Source: Aquamicrobium defluvii | GTDB lineage: Bacteria > Pseudomonadota > Alphaproteobacteria > Rhizobiales > Rhizobiaceae | Reading direction: 5' to 3' | DNA length: 64,000 bases | NCBI RefSeq assembly: GCF_004363725.1 | Contig: NZ_SNZF01000021.1 | Span: 1-64,000, forward strand | Shown: piece by piece, positions 16,994 to 25,366 of the stretch | How positions within the stretch are numbered: the first letter of the stretch is position 1 | Layout: every line of letters begins with the position of its first letter | The notes under the pieces: model-generated | Seen by the model: only the letters and a program-made list of their open reading frames with translations | Database searches by the model: none | What the model was told of the DNA's origin: nothing | Made by a program: the position numbers and the translations under genes

Positions 16994-17600
16994 TCTGCAC
17001 CCCGTCGTTCAACCCTTGCTGTCGCGCTCTCCACTCGATGACGGTTTCGATCCTCCGGGGAGCCAGGCTAATTCCACCGCCCCCGGAGTCACGATCCGTC
17101 TGGTGAGGGACCGGTCTGCAACCCTGATTGCATCGGGTCCCCGATCTGCCGCTGCCCTTGAGCGTCGTCTGCACGAGGCTTTGGGAATCGCGCTGCCGGG
17201 GCCAGGGCGGTGCTCGCAGAAGGATGGTATCAGGGTTCTCTGGCAGGGACCGGCGCGCTGGCTGGTCCTGGCCGGCGCTGAGTCGGGGACAGAGGAGCGG
17301 CTGCGGGCAATTGTCGGCCGCGATGCTGCGGTGATCGACCAGAGCGGCGCGCTGGTTTCGCTTCATCTCGAAGGCAGTCGTGTTCGCGCGGCGTTGTCGA
17401 AAATACTGCCGATCGATCTGCATCCTCGCGTCTTTGCGCGCGACGACACGAGATCGACGGCGGCAGGCCATATAGGCATCCAGATCGTCTGTGTAGAAGA
17501 CACGCCGTGCTATCTGCTTCTCATCCCACGCAGCACGGCCCCCGACTTCGCACGATGGCTGATCGCCTCCTCAGCCGAGTTCGGCGTCGGAGTCGAGTAG
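16986..17600 (+). CDS. soxG: Sarcosine oxidase gamma subunit
   Basis: A 204-residue protein of the GcvT-like gamma-subunit family, which stabilises the alpha-beta complex. Recognisable parts are LWQGPARWLVLAG, VIDQSGALVSLHLEG and RAALSKILPIDLHPRVFA. The ATG at 16986 overlaps the end of soxA; upstream in-frame sequence belongs to the soxA region and is not part of this protein. It ends the sox operon. No purU, folD or glyA follows, unlike in many sox loci. Confidence 0.9.
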   Translation: MADLHPVVQPLLSRSPLDDGFDPPGSQANSTAPGVTIRLVRDRSATLIASGPRSAAALERRLHEALGIALPGPGRCSQKDGIRVLWQGPARWLVLAGAESGTEERLRAIVGRDAAVIDQSGALVSLHLEGSRVRAALSKILPIDLHPRVFARDDTRSTAAGHIGIQIVCVEDTPCYLLLIPRSTAPDFARWLIASSAEFGVGVE

Positions 17601-17725
17601 CACGCCGCGCAAGATGAAGACGTCAGTGACATGCCGCGAGAACAACTCGGCAACACGCGCCGTCTTCCCCGCGCAACTGGGGTGTTGCATCGGTTTCGGG
17701 ATAACGACATGCGTAAAACAGGGGC

Positions 17726-17769
17726 TTAAAGCGTAAGGAGCGAATCTGAAAGATCGCGACACGCTTTAG
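17726..17769. repeat. Short palindromic intergenic repeat, copy 1
   Basis: A 44-base element has inverted ends TAAAGCGT (17727-17734) and ACGCTTTA (17761-17768) around AAGGAGCGAATCTGAAAGAT. A second copy, split by about 100 bases, is found at 53631-53778 in this window: GCGTAAGGAACGAACCTGAAAGAT on one side and GCGACACGCTTCAGGC on the other. The shared arms and core show this is a dispersed repeat family. The copy supplies the stop codon of the truncated sigma-factor frame beside it. Confidence 0.7.
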
Positions 17770-17939
17770 GCATTCGGATACCCGATCTGCGCCGTGCGGC
17801 CGGCCAGGCGAAGCCGGGTGTCCTGCACAACCTCTTCGCCCCCGTCGCGATCGCCGACGAGGCGGGAGGCATAACGTAACAGGTCCCGATGATGCCAGCG
17901 GAACAGGTTAGCCAGCCAGTTGTTGACACGTCCTGTCAT
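17766..17939 (-). pseudogene. ECF sigma factor N-terminal remnant
   Basis: The 57-codon frame begins MTGRVNNWLANLFRWHHRD, then LLRYASRLVGDRDGGEEVVQDTRLRLAGR and YPNA. This matches sigma-70 region 2 of ECF sigma factors of the FecI sort (helix LLRYASRLVGDRDGGEEVVQDT). An intact family member would continue for some 110 more residues with regions 2.4 to 4. Here the frame stops with a TAA lying in the palindromic repeat, and no region 4 is visible downstream. It is therefore a truncated gene, apparently interrupted by the repeat. Confidence 0.6.
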
Positions 17940-18158
17940 TCTTGTCCCCGGACAGTGGGCATGACGCCATGCCGGTCGATCGGCGACCCCCGGCCGGCGC
18001 CACAGGAACCCGCGTCCCGCTGACGACCCCGAACGAGAGCGGAACACGCACACTCCCCCGAAAGCCTGTGTTCAATAATCAGGTTTTTGTCAGTTCCTGC
18101 GTTCCTGCCCGCACGGTGCGTCCGGCCGGCATTTCCGGACGGGCCCGTTGCTTTCGCC

Positions 18159-19295
18159 TCAGTCGAAGCGGCCGCCGATGAGACGGCTCCATTCCTCGCC
18201 GGCAAGCCCGTTGAGAAACGCCTGGCCGCCGAGCATGGCTTCGAGGAGCACCGGGTCGCGCGAGTGGACGATGGTGTTCGTCGCGGGAAGAAACGCGATG
18301 CGCCGTGTCAGCATCGCGGTCATCAGCGCCGGCTGGCTGCGTCCGCGCAGGGCCGCGACGCCGCAGGAAGCGGCATGATCGGTCAGGCAGTCGATCACCG
18401 CGCCTTCCTGTCCCGGACGGGCCACGACCTGCATGACGCGAGCTATGGAGCCCTTCTGCGGATAGTATGCGAAGCCTCCCACCAGGGCGCCGCTCGCGGT
18501 CGTCACGCTGGCCAGCTTCAGCTCGCCCTGATCCGGCTTTTGCGCAGCGTCGCCCAGCATGTGCCGGAGCGGCATCTCCTGCCATCTGGGCCTGAGCGGG
18601 AAATGGGCCGTCAGCGGATCGAGCAAGGCGATGAAACCGTCCTGACCGATTTCATTCACCCGCAGCGTCGGCGGGCTCATGCCGGCCAATGGCGTCGCCG
18701 CCCACCTGATCTCTCCGGCATGAAGACGTTTCCGGTAGAATGTATCCACGGCCGCGGCAATCGGGCTGACAAGTCCCGCAATGCCTATGCGCTTGCGCGC
18801 CAGGCTGGTCACAAAGGAAGATGGCCGGATAACCTGAAGCCAGTCGAGACTGTATTGCGGCAACGCAACCGCATGCAGCCGGTTCCACATATGGGTCGAT
18901 GTCTGGTTTGCGGTTTCCGTAAACGCCAGGTCATGGGGGCCATTGTGAAAGGCCCTCATCAGGCGCGCACCGGCCATCGGGTCGCGGCTGCCTTCCTCCA
19001 CCATGAAGGAACTGCTGACCGCGGCCAGCAGATGGCGGCCCTGATGGATCATCGGCAAGGCATGGGCGCCTATGAAGCCGGTTACGTTGCCGGCATCGTT
19101 GACGTGAACGAGCGAACGCAGTTCGCCCTCGTAATCCGGTGCTTCCAGATAGAAGCTGCGCATGTAGCCATGCAGGGAAGCCGGCGCACTGCCCCTGCCG
19201 CCCCGCAGAATACGATACATCATGTCGGTTACGATCTGGAGATCGCGCTCCTCGAAGGTACGGATTGCGCTCAAGCCCGGCCTCCGGCGCACCAC
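18159..19295 (-). CDS. GNAT-like acyltransferase family protein
   Basis: This 378-residue protein looks like a GNAT-type N-acyltransferase. The N-terminal part, IRTFEERDLQIVTDMMYRILRG, precedes a beta-sheet region, GNVTGFIGAHALPMIHQGRHLLAAVSSSFMVEEGSRDP, and AGARLMRAFHNG, which fits the acetyl-CoA loop position (R/G-rich followed by a helix). The second half (YYPQKGSIARVMQVVARPGQ) may be another GNAT-like lobe. No catalytic residue can be assigned. It sits at the edge of the polysaccharide locus, divergent from galE, and may acylate a sugar nucleotide. The start could be slightly downstream, near the IRTF segment. Confidence 0.6.
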   Translation of the reverse strand: MVRRRPGLSAIRTFEERDLQIVTDMMYRILRGGRGSAPASLHGYMRSFYLEAPDYEGELRSLVHVNDAGNVTGFIGAHALPMIHQGRHLLAAVSSSFMVEEGSRDPMAGARLMRAFHNGPHDLAFTETANQTSTHMWNRLHAVALPQYSLDWLQVIRPSSFVTSLARKRIGIAGLVSPIAAAVDTFYRKRLHAGEIRWAATPLAGMSPPTLRVNEIGQDGFIALLDPLTAHFPLRPRWQEMPLRHMLGDAAQKPDQGELKLASVTTASGALVGGFAYYPQKGSIARVMQVVARPGQEGAVIDCLTDHAASCGVAALRGRSQPALMTAMLTRRIAFLPATNTIVHSRDPVLLEAMLGGQAFLNGLAGEEWSRLIGGRFD

Positions 19296-19608
19296 TTCGG
19301 TTCAGCGGTCCTCATCCCGATCGACATGACGCTACAGTGGCGTTCATGTCGCATTTGCACTCCTCCTGAAATCGCATGATGGATTCTGGACCTTAACATT
19401 GGTTCCCCAAACCGAGCCTTTGTTATTCAATAAAGATGCAGCCCTCAAAATCGGGTAAACGGAGATGTAACAGTTCCCGCCGATAACAACGGGACATTTG
19501 CGGGAAGTCCACAGGAATGGCGGCAGTTGCGGCAAGCTCTACAGGCTTTCCCGGCCGTGTCCAGGCAACTATGCACACAGGATTGAAACACAGGGGCAGG
19601 GGGGTGGC
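19296..19608. other. Divergent promoter region of the GNAT gene and galE
   Basis: About 310 bases without a gene. The part at 19376-19470 is AT-rich for this genome (for example CCTTTGTTATTCAATAAAGA), which fits promoters for the two divergent genes, but no confident -35/-10 pair can be given. A G-rich ribosome site, GGGGCAGGGGGG, precedes the GTG of galE. Confidence 0.5.
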
Positions 19609-20604
19609 GTGACGGTTCTGGTGACGGGAGGCGCGGGTTACATCGGCAGCCATATGGTATGGGAACTGCTGGATGCAGGGGAACGTGTCGTCGTGGTCGA
19701 CAACCTCTCCAAGGGATTCGACTGGGCGGTCGCGCCCGAGGCTTTGCTCGTCAAGGGCGACATAGCCGACACGGATCTGGTCGGCGGACTGATCCGTGAG
19801 CACGCGGTCGATGCCGTCATCCATTTCGCGGGCTCGATCGTGGTGCCGGAATCGGTTGCCGATCCCCTTGCCTACTACCGCAACAACACCTGCAAGACCC
19901 GCACGCTGATCGAAACGGCCGTACAGGCACAGGTCCGCAACTTCATCTTCTCGTCCACGGCTGCCGTCTATGGCGGTGCCGGCATCGAGCCGGTGGAGGA
20001 GAATGCGCGGCTGGAGCCGGAATCGCCCTATGGACGTTCCAAGCTGATGAGCGAATGGATGCTGCGGGATGCGGCCGATGCGCACGACCTGCGCTATACG
20101 GCCCTGCGCTATTTCAACGTCGCCGGCGCCGATCCGAACGGGCGCACCGGCCAGTCGACGCCCGGCGCCACCCATCTCATCAAGGTTGCCTGCGAGACGG
20201 CGCTGGGCAAGCGGCCTTTCATGCAGGTCTTCGGCACCGATTACCAGACGGCCGACGGCACATGCGTGCGCGATTACATCCATGTCAGCGATCTCGTGCG
20301 GGCGCACCGGCTCGCCCTGCAACGGTTGCGGGCCGGCGGCGACAGCATCGTCGCGAATTGCGGTTACGGCCACGGCTATTCGGTCTTCGAGGTCATCGAG
20401 GCGGTGCGCCGGGTGCATGGCGGCGACTTCGATGTGCGCAACGGCCCGCGCCGTCCCGGCGACGCCGCTTCGGTGGTCGCCAATTCGGACCTTGCGCGTC
20501 ACGAACTGGGCTGGATGCCGCAGCGCGACGATCTCGATCTCATCGTGGCCGATGCCCTTGCATGGGAGCGCCGCCTTCAGACCATGAACTCGGCACGCGG
20601 CTGA
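19609..20604 (+). CDS. galE: UDP-glucose 4-epimerase
   Basis: It interconverts UDP-glucose and UDP-galactose, supplying UDP-galactose for polysaccharide synthesis in the cytoplasm. The 331-residue protein is a short-chain dehydrogenase-type epimerase. It has the NAD-binding VLVTGGAGYIGSH at the very N-terminus, FAGSIVVPESVADPLAYYRNN, the catalytic Ser in SSTAAVYG, the YxxxK in SPYGRSK, and GTDYQTADGTCVRDYIHVSDL. The GTG at 19609 puts the Rossmann motif at the usual position and has a G-rich ribosome site. An upstream in-frame ATG would add 37 residues that do not belong to the family. Confidence 0.93.
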   Translation: MTVLVTGGAGYIGSHMVWELLDAGERVVVVDNLSKGFDWAVAPEALLVKGDIADTDLVGGLIREHAVDAVIHFAGSIVVPESVADPLAYYRNNTCKTRTLIETAVQAQVRNFIFSSTAAVYGGAGIEPVEENARLEPESPYGRSKLMSEWMLRDAADAHDLRYTALRYFNVAGADPNGRTGQSTPGATHLIKVACETALGKRPFMQVFGTDYQTADGTCVRDYIHVSDLVRAHRLALQRLRAGGDSIVANCGYGHGYSVFEVIEAVRRVHGGDFDVRNGPRRPGDAASVVANSDLARHELGWMPQRDDLDLIVADALAWERRLQTMNSARG

Positions 20605-20712
20605 CGACCGCAAGCGCGGCAAATGCAGGCTTAACCTGATTTTAAGCCTGTTTGCGCATCACTTGTTTACCATCCGGCAAAGTGCCGTGATCGCTTTTCG
20701 GAGCTCCTGCGC

Positions 20713-22638
20713 ATGGCAACCCTCTCAGGCAACGGGCCTGATCGCAACACGACGCCGGGCCGCCGGATCGATTCCACGATCGATCTCTATGGCCTCGGCC
20801 AGACGCTGTGGCGGCGCCGGTGGACGATTCTCGTCTGCCTTGTCGCCTTGCCGGCAATTGCCTGGTTCGCGCTGTCGACGATCGTTCCGCGCTACAGCGC
20901 GACCTCCCGCATCCTCATCGATCCGCGCGAGCAGCGCATCGTGCAGAATGAAATCGTCCAGCAGGGCCTCGGTGGCGACATGGCGCTGGTCGACAGCCAG
21001 ATCGAGGTCATCGCATCCGAGACGGTGCTGGGGCGTGTCGTCCGCGATCTCGATCTGGCCGCCGATCCCGAATTTGCCGGAGACCAGAGCGACCCGCGCC
21101 TTGCTTTCGATACGGCGCTGGGGAGCCTCGCGCAGGCCATCGAGGTTTCCCGCCGCGAAAACACCTATGTCATCGAGATCAGCGCCACCGCGCAGGAGGC
21201 TGCCAAGTCGGCGCGGCTCGCCAATGCGATCGCGCAGGCCTATGTCGCAGACCAGATCGCGTCCTCGGCCAATTCCGCCCGCGATGTCAGCGCTGCCATC
21301 CGCAGCCGCCTTTCCGAATTGCAGGCGCAGCTCAACGAGGCGGAAGAGAAGGTCGAGACCTTCAAGCGCGAGCACAACATATCGCAGACGGAGGGACAGC
21401 TTCTTGGCGACCGCAGGCTGACCGATCTCAGCGCGCGCCAGTCCGAGGCGCTGGCCCGCGTCAATGAAACCACCGCCCGGTTGCAGGTTCTCGAAGAAGG
21501 GCTGCGCACCCGCGGCTATGTCGGCGCCACGACGGCCGATGCCGGCAGCGCGATGGGGGCCTTGCGCACGCGCCTGGCCGATGCCCGCCAGCGGCTGGCC
21601 GATCTGCAGAATGTGCTGGGCCCGCGTCATCCGCGCGTTAGCGCCGCCTTGCAGGAGGTGGCGCAGGCCGAGACCGCGATACGCGAGGAAAGCGAGCGGC
21701 TTGTGGCAGCCGCGCGCGACGACAACAGGATCGCCATCGATGCGCTGAACAGCATCAATGCCGCCTTGCAGGCGGCGCGCGAGGATTCCTTCACCACCAA
21801 CGAGAACCTGATCCGGCTGCGCGAACTGGAGCGCGAGGCGCAGTCGATCCGGCTGGTCTATGAGTCCTTCCTCGTGCGGGCGCAGGAGACGGCCCAGCAG
21901 GAAGGCATCACCGCGCGCACGGCGCGCGTCATTGCCGAAGCGGCTGTGCCGGTTGCCCCTTCCTTCCCTCCAAAGATCCCGATGCTGATCGCATCCGTGG
22001 TGATGGGCCTTTTCATCGGCATTCTCGCTGCGATCCTGCGCGATTTCTTTACCGGCCTTCTGGGGCGCGGTCCTCAGGCCGCGCCGCTGGTGCCGCACCG
22101 GGGGGCCGACACGGTCGTTGACGGCCTGATGCTGGTAACGACACTCGGCAGGCCCGAAATGGCGAGGCGGGGCGCTCTCGACCTTGTGCACGGCTCCATT
22201 TCGCGCGGCCGCAGCGCCATATTCGTCGACCTTGCCGCCGATGCGCCGGAAAACGATCCGGGGCTGGCCGAGATCGCGCTGGGCGAGGTGTCGGCCTTCG
22301 GTGCGGTGAAGGCGGATCATGACAGCGGCCTGCACAGGCTCAACGCCGGCCGCTCGCCTGCGCAGTCGAGGCTCTCGCGGGACGCCGTGTGCAACGTGCT
22401 GGAGGCGGTTGCGGCCGAATATGACGATGTCGTCGTCAACATCGGCGAACTGGAAACCGAGCATGGCCTCGCTGCCCGCATCGCCGCCGAAATGACGCGC
22501 AAGGCGGCGCTCGTCGTTCGCGGCGGCAAGGCCGACCCGCAGGAACAGCGCATGGCGCAGGCGCTGTCCAACGACGGAGCGGTGGCCGTCTCGCTCGTCG
22601 CGGCCGGACAGGACAACCATTTCGACAAGGTGGCGTGA
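20713..22638 (+). CDS. Wzz/ExoP-type polysaccharide co-polymerase with degenerate kinase domain
   Basis: This 641-residue inner-membrane protein controls chain length or export of an exopolysaccharide. It begins with a Wzz domain, with the first membrane segment at about 38-57 (WTILVCLVALPAIAWFAL). A long periplasmic coiled coil follows (about 195-380, rich in A, E, R and Q), then the GNVR-type region RLRELEREAQSIRLVYESFLVRAQE. The second membrane segment is near 420-445, preceded by PVAPSFPPKIP. The C-terminal cytoplasmic part corresponds to the BY-tyrosine-kinase domain of ExoP but has no Walker A GEGKS; only a Walker A'-like SAIFVDLAAD remains, and no tyrosine cluster ends the protein. It is probably a non-kinase co-polymerase. 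Confidence 0.85.
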   Translation: MATLSGNGPDRNTTPGRRIDSTIDLYGLGQTLWRRRWTILVCLVALPAIAWFALSTIVPRYSATSRILIDPREQRIVQNEIVQQGLGGDMALVDSQIEVIASETVLGRVVRDLDLAADPEFAGDQSDPRLAFDTALGSLAQAIEVSRRENTYVIEISATAQEAAKSARLANAIAQAYVADQIASSANSARDVSAAIRSRLSELQAQLNEAEEKVETFKREHNISQTEGQLLGDRRLTDLSARQSEALARVNETTARLQVLEEGLRTRGYVGATTADAGSAMGALRTRLADARQRLADLQNVLGPRHPRVSAALQEVAQAETAIREESERLVAAARDDNRIAIDALNSINAALQAAREDSFTTNENLIRLRELEREAQSIRLVYESFLVRAQETAQQEGITARTARVIAEAAVPVAPSFPPKIPMLIASVVMGLFIGILAAILRDFFTGLLGRGPQAAPLVPHRGADTVVDGLMLVTTLGRPEMARRGALDLVHGSISRGRSAIFVDLAADAPENDPGLAEIALGEVSAFGAVKADHDSGLHRLNAGRSPAQSRLSRDAVCNVLEAVAAEYDDVVVNIGELETEHGLAARIAAEMTRKAALVVRGGKADPQEQRMAQALSNDGAVAVSLVAAGQDNHFDKVA

Positions 22639-23002
22639 ACTTGGGCAATTCGCCATGCGCTGGCGACGCTTGTTGGTGTCGAGAGCGTTGCTGTCAGGCT
22701 ACCTCCCGTTCCATAGTTTATGGAAACAATGAAGGCCCATGTCGCATCTGCCAGGCGGGTAACTCTGACGCAATCTCCTTTGCGCCCCAGCGCGGGAAGG
22801 GTTACTGACCGCGCTGCCGTGAGCGGTGCATCATACGTGACTTGCTGGTCAGAAGCGACGCTCGGCGCAATGGATGAATTTCCCGGCGCGCTGATGATGG
22901 GCACCATAATTAATATGGATCGACATATATTTGTTGGTCCAGAAATTGTCTGCCTGCAACCGAGCGTGAATTTACTGGGAAAGTGTACGCCTCATCGAAT
23001 CC
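22639..23002. other. Gap between the co-polymerase and FkbM genes
   Basis: About 360 bases between convergent genes. Most of it is covered by a decayed minus-strand coding fragment listed separately. The rest is relatively AT-rich (ATAATTAATATGGATCGAC and on) and shows no clear terminator. Confidence 0.5.
22660..22907 (-). pseudogene. C-terminal fragment of a surface or tail-type beta-structured protein
   Basis: About 80 codons read SSIAPSVASDQQVTYDAPL, TAARSVTLPALGRKGDCVRV, TRLADATWAFIVSINYGTGG and SLTATLSTPTSVASAW. The alternation and the T-ARSVTLP...GD-VRVTR-A-ATGAF pattern resemble a C-terminal domain found on secreted beta-helix, polysaccharide-lyase or phage-tail-like proteins. After ASAW the similarity ends and the frame runs into the antisense of the co-polymerase gene. 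No N-terminal part is visible upstream. It is probably a gene relic near the polysaccharide locus; the assignment is tentative. Confidence 0.35.
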
Positions 23003-23830
23003 TCATTCTCCGTCAAGAGCGGCATGGGTATCATACCATCCCGGCAGGCCGGCGTTGGTCAGTCTTCCAAAGTGCCAGAGCAGCCGGTGTACACCGGGGA
23101 TGCGAAGCAGGACCGATCCGCTGCCCATCAGGCGGTACTTCCGGAAGATGGCGCGATATTCGTCCAGAACCTCTTCGTAGCCGAGCCATGGCTGTCTGAT
23201 CTCATCTCCGAACGGGCCGGAAGAATCTGCGGGGAATGTGTACGGGAAAGGTTCGCCGTTCACGCGGTGGAACCGCCCCTGCATGCCGGGGATGTATTCC
23301 TGCTGGACAGCCTTGAAACGGCTGTAGCCCAGCGCGCGCAACCGGTCGCATTCACCGACCACGTCGCCGAAGTCGTCTTTCGAGGATTCGATCGAGATGT
23401 ATTTCGGCTTGTCCGGAAAGCTGGCCAGCACCTCCAGCACATGCTGATCGGCGCCCTCGATATCGATCTTCATGTATAAGGGCATGCCGAAGTTGCGGAT
23501 AACCTCCTCCACATCGATGCGTTGCGCCGTGATCTTCTTCGAGGCGGCGCCGATCTTTTCGTTGCGTTCGACCCAATCCTTGTCGATCGTGCCCCATACC
23601 GAGCGTTCATTGATGAAGAATGTCACCGTATCGCCTGCGGAGGCAGGGGCCACGGCGCCTTCCATGATGGTGAGCTTTCCTGTCGCGATCTCGGCGGCGA
23701 ACCGGGCGCGGCATGCCTGCGCCAGTTCCGGATTTGCTTCGAAGGCGACGACCCGGAAACCCTTCTCCAGATAGAAGGCCGTATCCTCGCCCTTGTGCAG
23801 TCCGAAATCGAATACAAGATCACGTTTCAA
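23003..23830 (-). CDS. FkbM-family methyltransferase
   Basis: A 275-residue S-adenosylmethionine-dependent methyltransferase of the FkbM family, whose members O-methylate sugars and other hydroxyls. The SAM-binding motif I is LVFDFGLHKGEDTAFYL near residue 5, the acidic second motif is VVAFEANPEL, and the FkbM hallmark YMKIDIEGADQHVLEVL lies near 120-135. The last 100 residues (QPWLGYEEVLDEYRAIFRKYRLMG) are an extension often seen in polysaccharide-locus members. Its location suggests it methylates a sugar of the exopolysaccharide. A 110-base gap separates it from the flippase gene upstream. Confidence 0.85.
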   Translation of the reverse strand: MKRDLVFDFGLHKGEDTAFYLEKGFRVVAFEANPELAQACRARFAAEIATGKLTIMEGAVAPASAGDTVTFFINERSVWGTIDKDWVERNEKIGAASKKITAQRIDVEEVIRNFGMPLYMKIDIEGADQHVLEVLASFPDKPKYISIESSKDDFGDVVGECDRLRALGYSRFKAVQQEYIPGMQGRFHRVNGEPFPYTFPADSSGPFGDEIRQPWLGYEEVLDEYRAIFRKYRLMGSGSVLLRIPGVHRLLWHFGRLTNAGLPGWYDTHAALDGE

Positions 23831-23940
23831 AAGCCGGTCCCCCCTGCCTTACGGGTTTGTTCGCTTCCAAGCCTTCGACACTCATAGTGGCTTGTCTTTA
23901 CAAAATTCATACGCGCAGTCGCCTTTTTGCCCCTGTCGTA

Positions 23941-25254
23941 TCAGCTTGTCCTGTTCCTCAGCTTGCCAATGGCAAACGCAGTGAACGCAATGTAAGCAAT
24001 GAACGAAAAAAGCCAGGCCGTGACACGGGCGATGACGATGCCTTTCGCGCCCTGATCCTGAAGCAGCCATGTGCCGATGATGAACGTCATCGCCCAGCCG
24101 CCTGTGATCGAAAGCCCGGTCCACATATGGCCGGAGGAGACGGGAACCTGCCCGAGCGGCAGGGCGCAGGCGATCATGGCCGCGGCAAGGACCACGATCA
24201 TGAAGATCGGCCAGTCGCGTGACGGGTCGAGCTTGAACAGGAGCAGGAACCAGTCGCCGAACAGCATCATCACGGCAACGAAGCCGATGGCGATGGCAAG
24301 GTTGGTGCCGATGCCCATCGCCAGCATGTTGCGCACGCGGCGGCTGTCCTTTTCGCCGAAGCCGGAAGAGAGCATCGGGATAAGCACCTGCACAACGATC
24401 TGCGGTGCGAACAAAAGCAGCGTCTCCAGCTGCATGGCGATGAAGTAGAGGCCGACCTGCTCGAGCCCGTCGGGCCTGTTGACGATGATCGTCGTGCAGA
24501 TCCAGTTCACCGGCTCGTAGAGGAGGCTGGCGAGCAGCGCCGGTATGGCGTAGCGGGTGATCATCGGCCATTGCGACAGCGAGCCGCTGAAGGAGAAGCG
24601 GATGCCGCGTGAGCGCAATGCGCGCAGCATCGCGGGTGTGGTGATCATGCAACCTGCAAGATAGGCAAGGCCGAGCGCCGCAAAGCCGCCCGTCAGCCCG
24701 TAAAGATGGAGGCCGGCCGGAACCGAGGCGATCATCAGCACGCCCATGATCATGTTGAGGCGCGCGATGGTTCTGAATTCCTGCACGCCGCTCAGTATGG
24801 CCGTCTGCACGCTGTTGAGGGCGCTGACGACGATGACCGGCGAAATCACACGCAGATAGAAGGCAAGCTCGGGCTGCTTCAGGATGCGTCCCGCGATCTC
24901 GTTCGAGAACAGATATATGGCAAGCGCCAGCGCTATACCCGTGCCGCCGGCAAGCAGCACGGCCATGCCGGCAAGACGCCCGGCAGTTTCCGGCTCGCTG
25001 TGGGCGAAGGCGGCGATGTTGCGGGTGGCCATGAGGCTGACGCCGGTGGCCGCCAGCATGCTGGCCGACATCAGCGTCCCGTAGGTGACGGCGAACTTGC
25101 CGACGGATTCGATGCCGAACCAGTGCGAGATCAGCACCGTGGTGATCAGCGGCGTCAGCCGCACGGCCACAGTGCCGAGCGTCGACCAGATGAGCCCGAA
25201 GCCGAATGTCCGGATATCGGCCGACCGGTTGAGCAGTTTCTTCAGTGGCCGCAT
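23941..25254 (-). CDS. Wzx-like polysaccharide flippase (MATE/MOP superfamily)
   Basis: A 437-residue polytopic inner-membrane protein with about 12 hydrophobic segments, starting after a short basic N-terminus (MRPLKKLLNR). The segments FGLIWSTLGTVAVRLTPLI, LMATRNIAAFA and VQTAILSGVQEFRTIARLN are typical of the polysaccharide-transport branch of MOP exporters. It would move lipid-linked repeat units across the inner membrane to the polymerase. It belongs to the minus-strand group acyltransferase-flippase-FkbM. Confidence 0.85.
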   Translation of the reverse strand: MRPLKKLLNRSADIRTFGFGLIWSTLGTVAVRLTPLITTVLISHWFGIESVGKFAVTYGTLMSASMLAATGVSLMATRNIAAFAHSEPETAGRLAGMAVLLAGGTGIALALAIYLFSNEIAGRILKQPELAFYLRVISPVIVVSALNSVQTAILSGVQEFRTIARLNMIMGVLMIASVPAGLHLYGLTGGFAALGLAYLAGCMITTPAMLRALRSRGIRFSFSGSLSQWPMITRYAIPALLASLLYEPVNWICTTIIVNRPDGLEQVGLYFIAMQLETLLLFAPQIVVQVLIPMLSSGFGEKDSRRVRNMLAMGIGTNLAIAIGFVAVMMLFGDWFLLLFKLDPSRDWPIFMIVVLAAAMIACALPLGQVPVSSGHMWTGLSITGGWAMTFIIGTWLLQDQGAKGIVIARVTAWLFSFIAYIAFTAFAIGKLRNRTS

Positions 25255-25366
25255 GAATCCTCTTGTCCGCCTGTCAGCCGCCCCTCACAGGCCAGTAGCA
25301 GCAATTTATGAGGCAGCCGCTAGGCGGCGCTTCGTCGATTGGAAAGCGTAATGGCCCGGCGTTTTC

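Larger units (their letters stand above)
17601..18158. other. Gap between soxG and the GNAT gene
   Basis: About 560 bases hold no intact gene. The first 120 bases show nothing recognisable. Then come a palindromic repeat and an ECF sigma factor remnant, listed separately. The last 220 bases include a short inverted repeat, GTCCGG-ccggcattt-CCGGAC, near 18120, without a T-tract. Confidence 0.6.

Noticed and set aside
20725..22656. Open frame of 643 codons antisense to the co-polymerase gene
   Set aside because: Shadow of the Wzz/ExoP-like gene, which has clear membrane segments and coiled coil on the other strand.
22720..23199. Plus-strand frame of 159 codons in the gap after the co-polymerase gene
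   Set aside because: It has no family resemblance, overlaps the FkbM gene on the other strand, and crosses a region where the minus strand shows a better coding relic.
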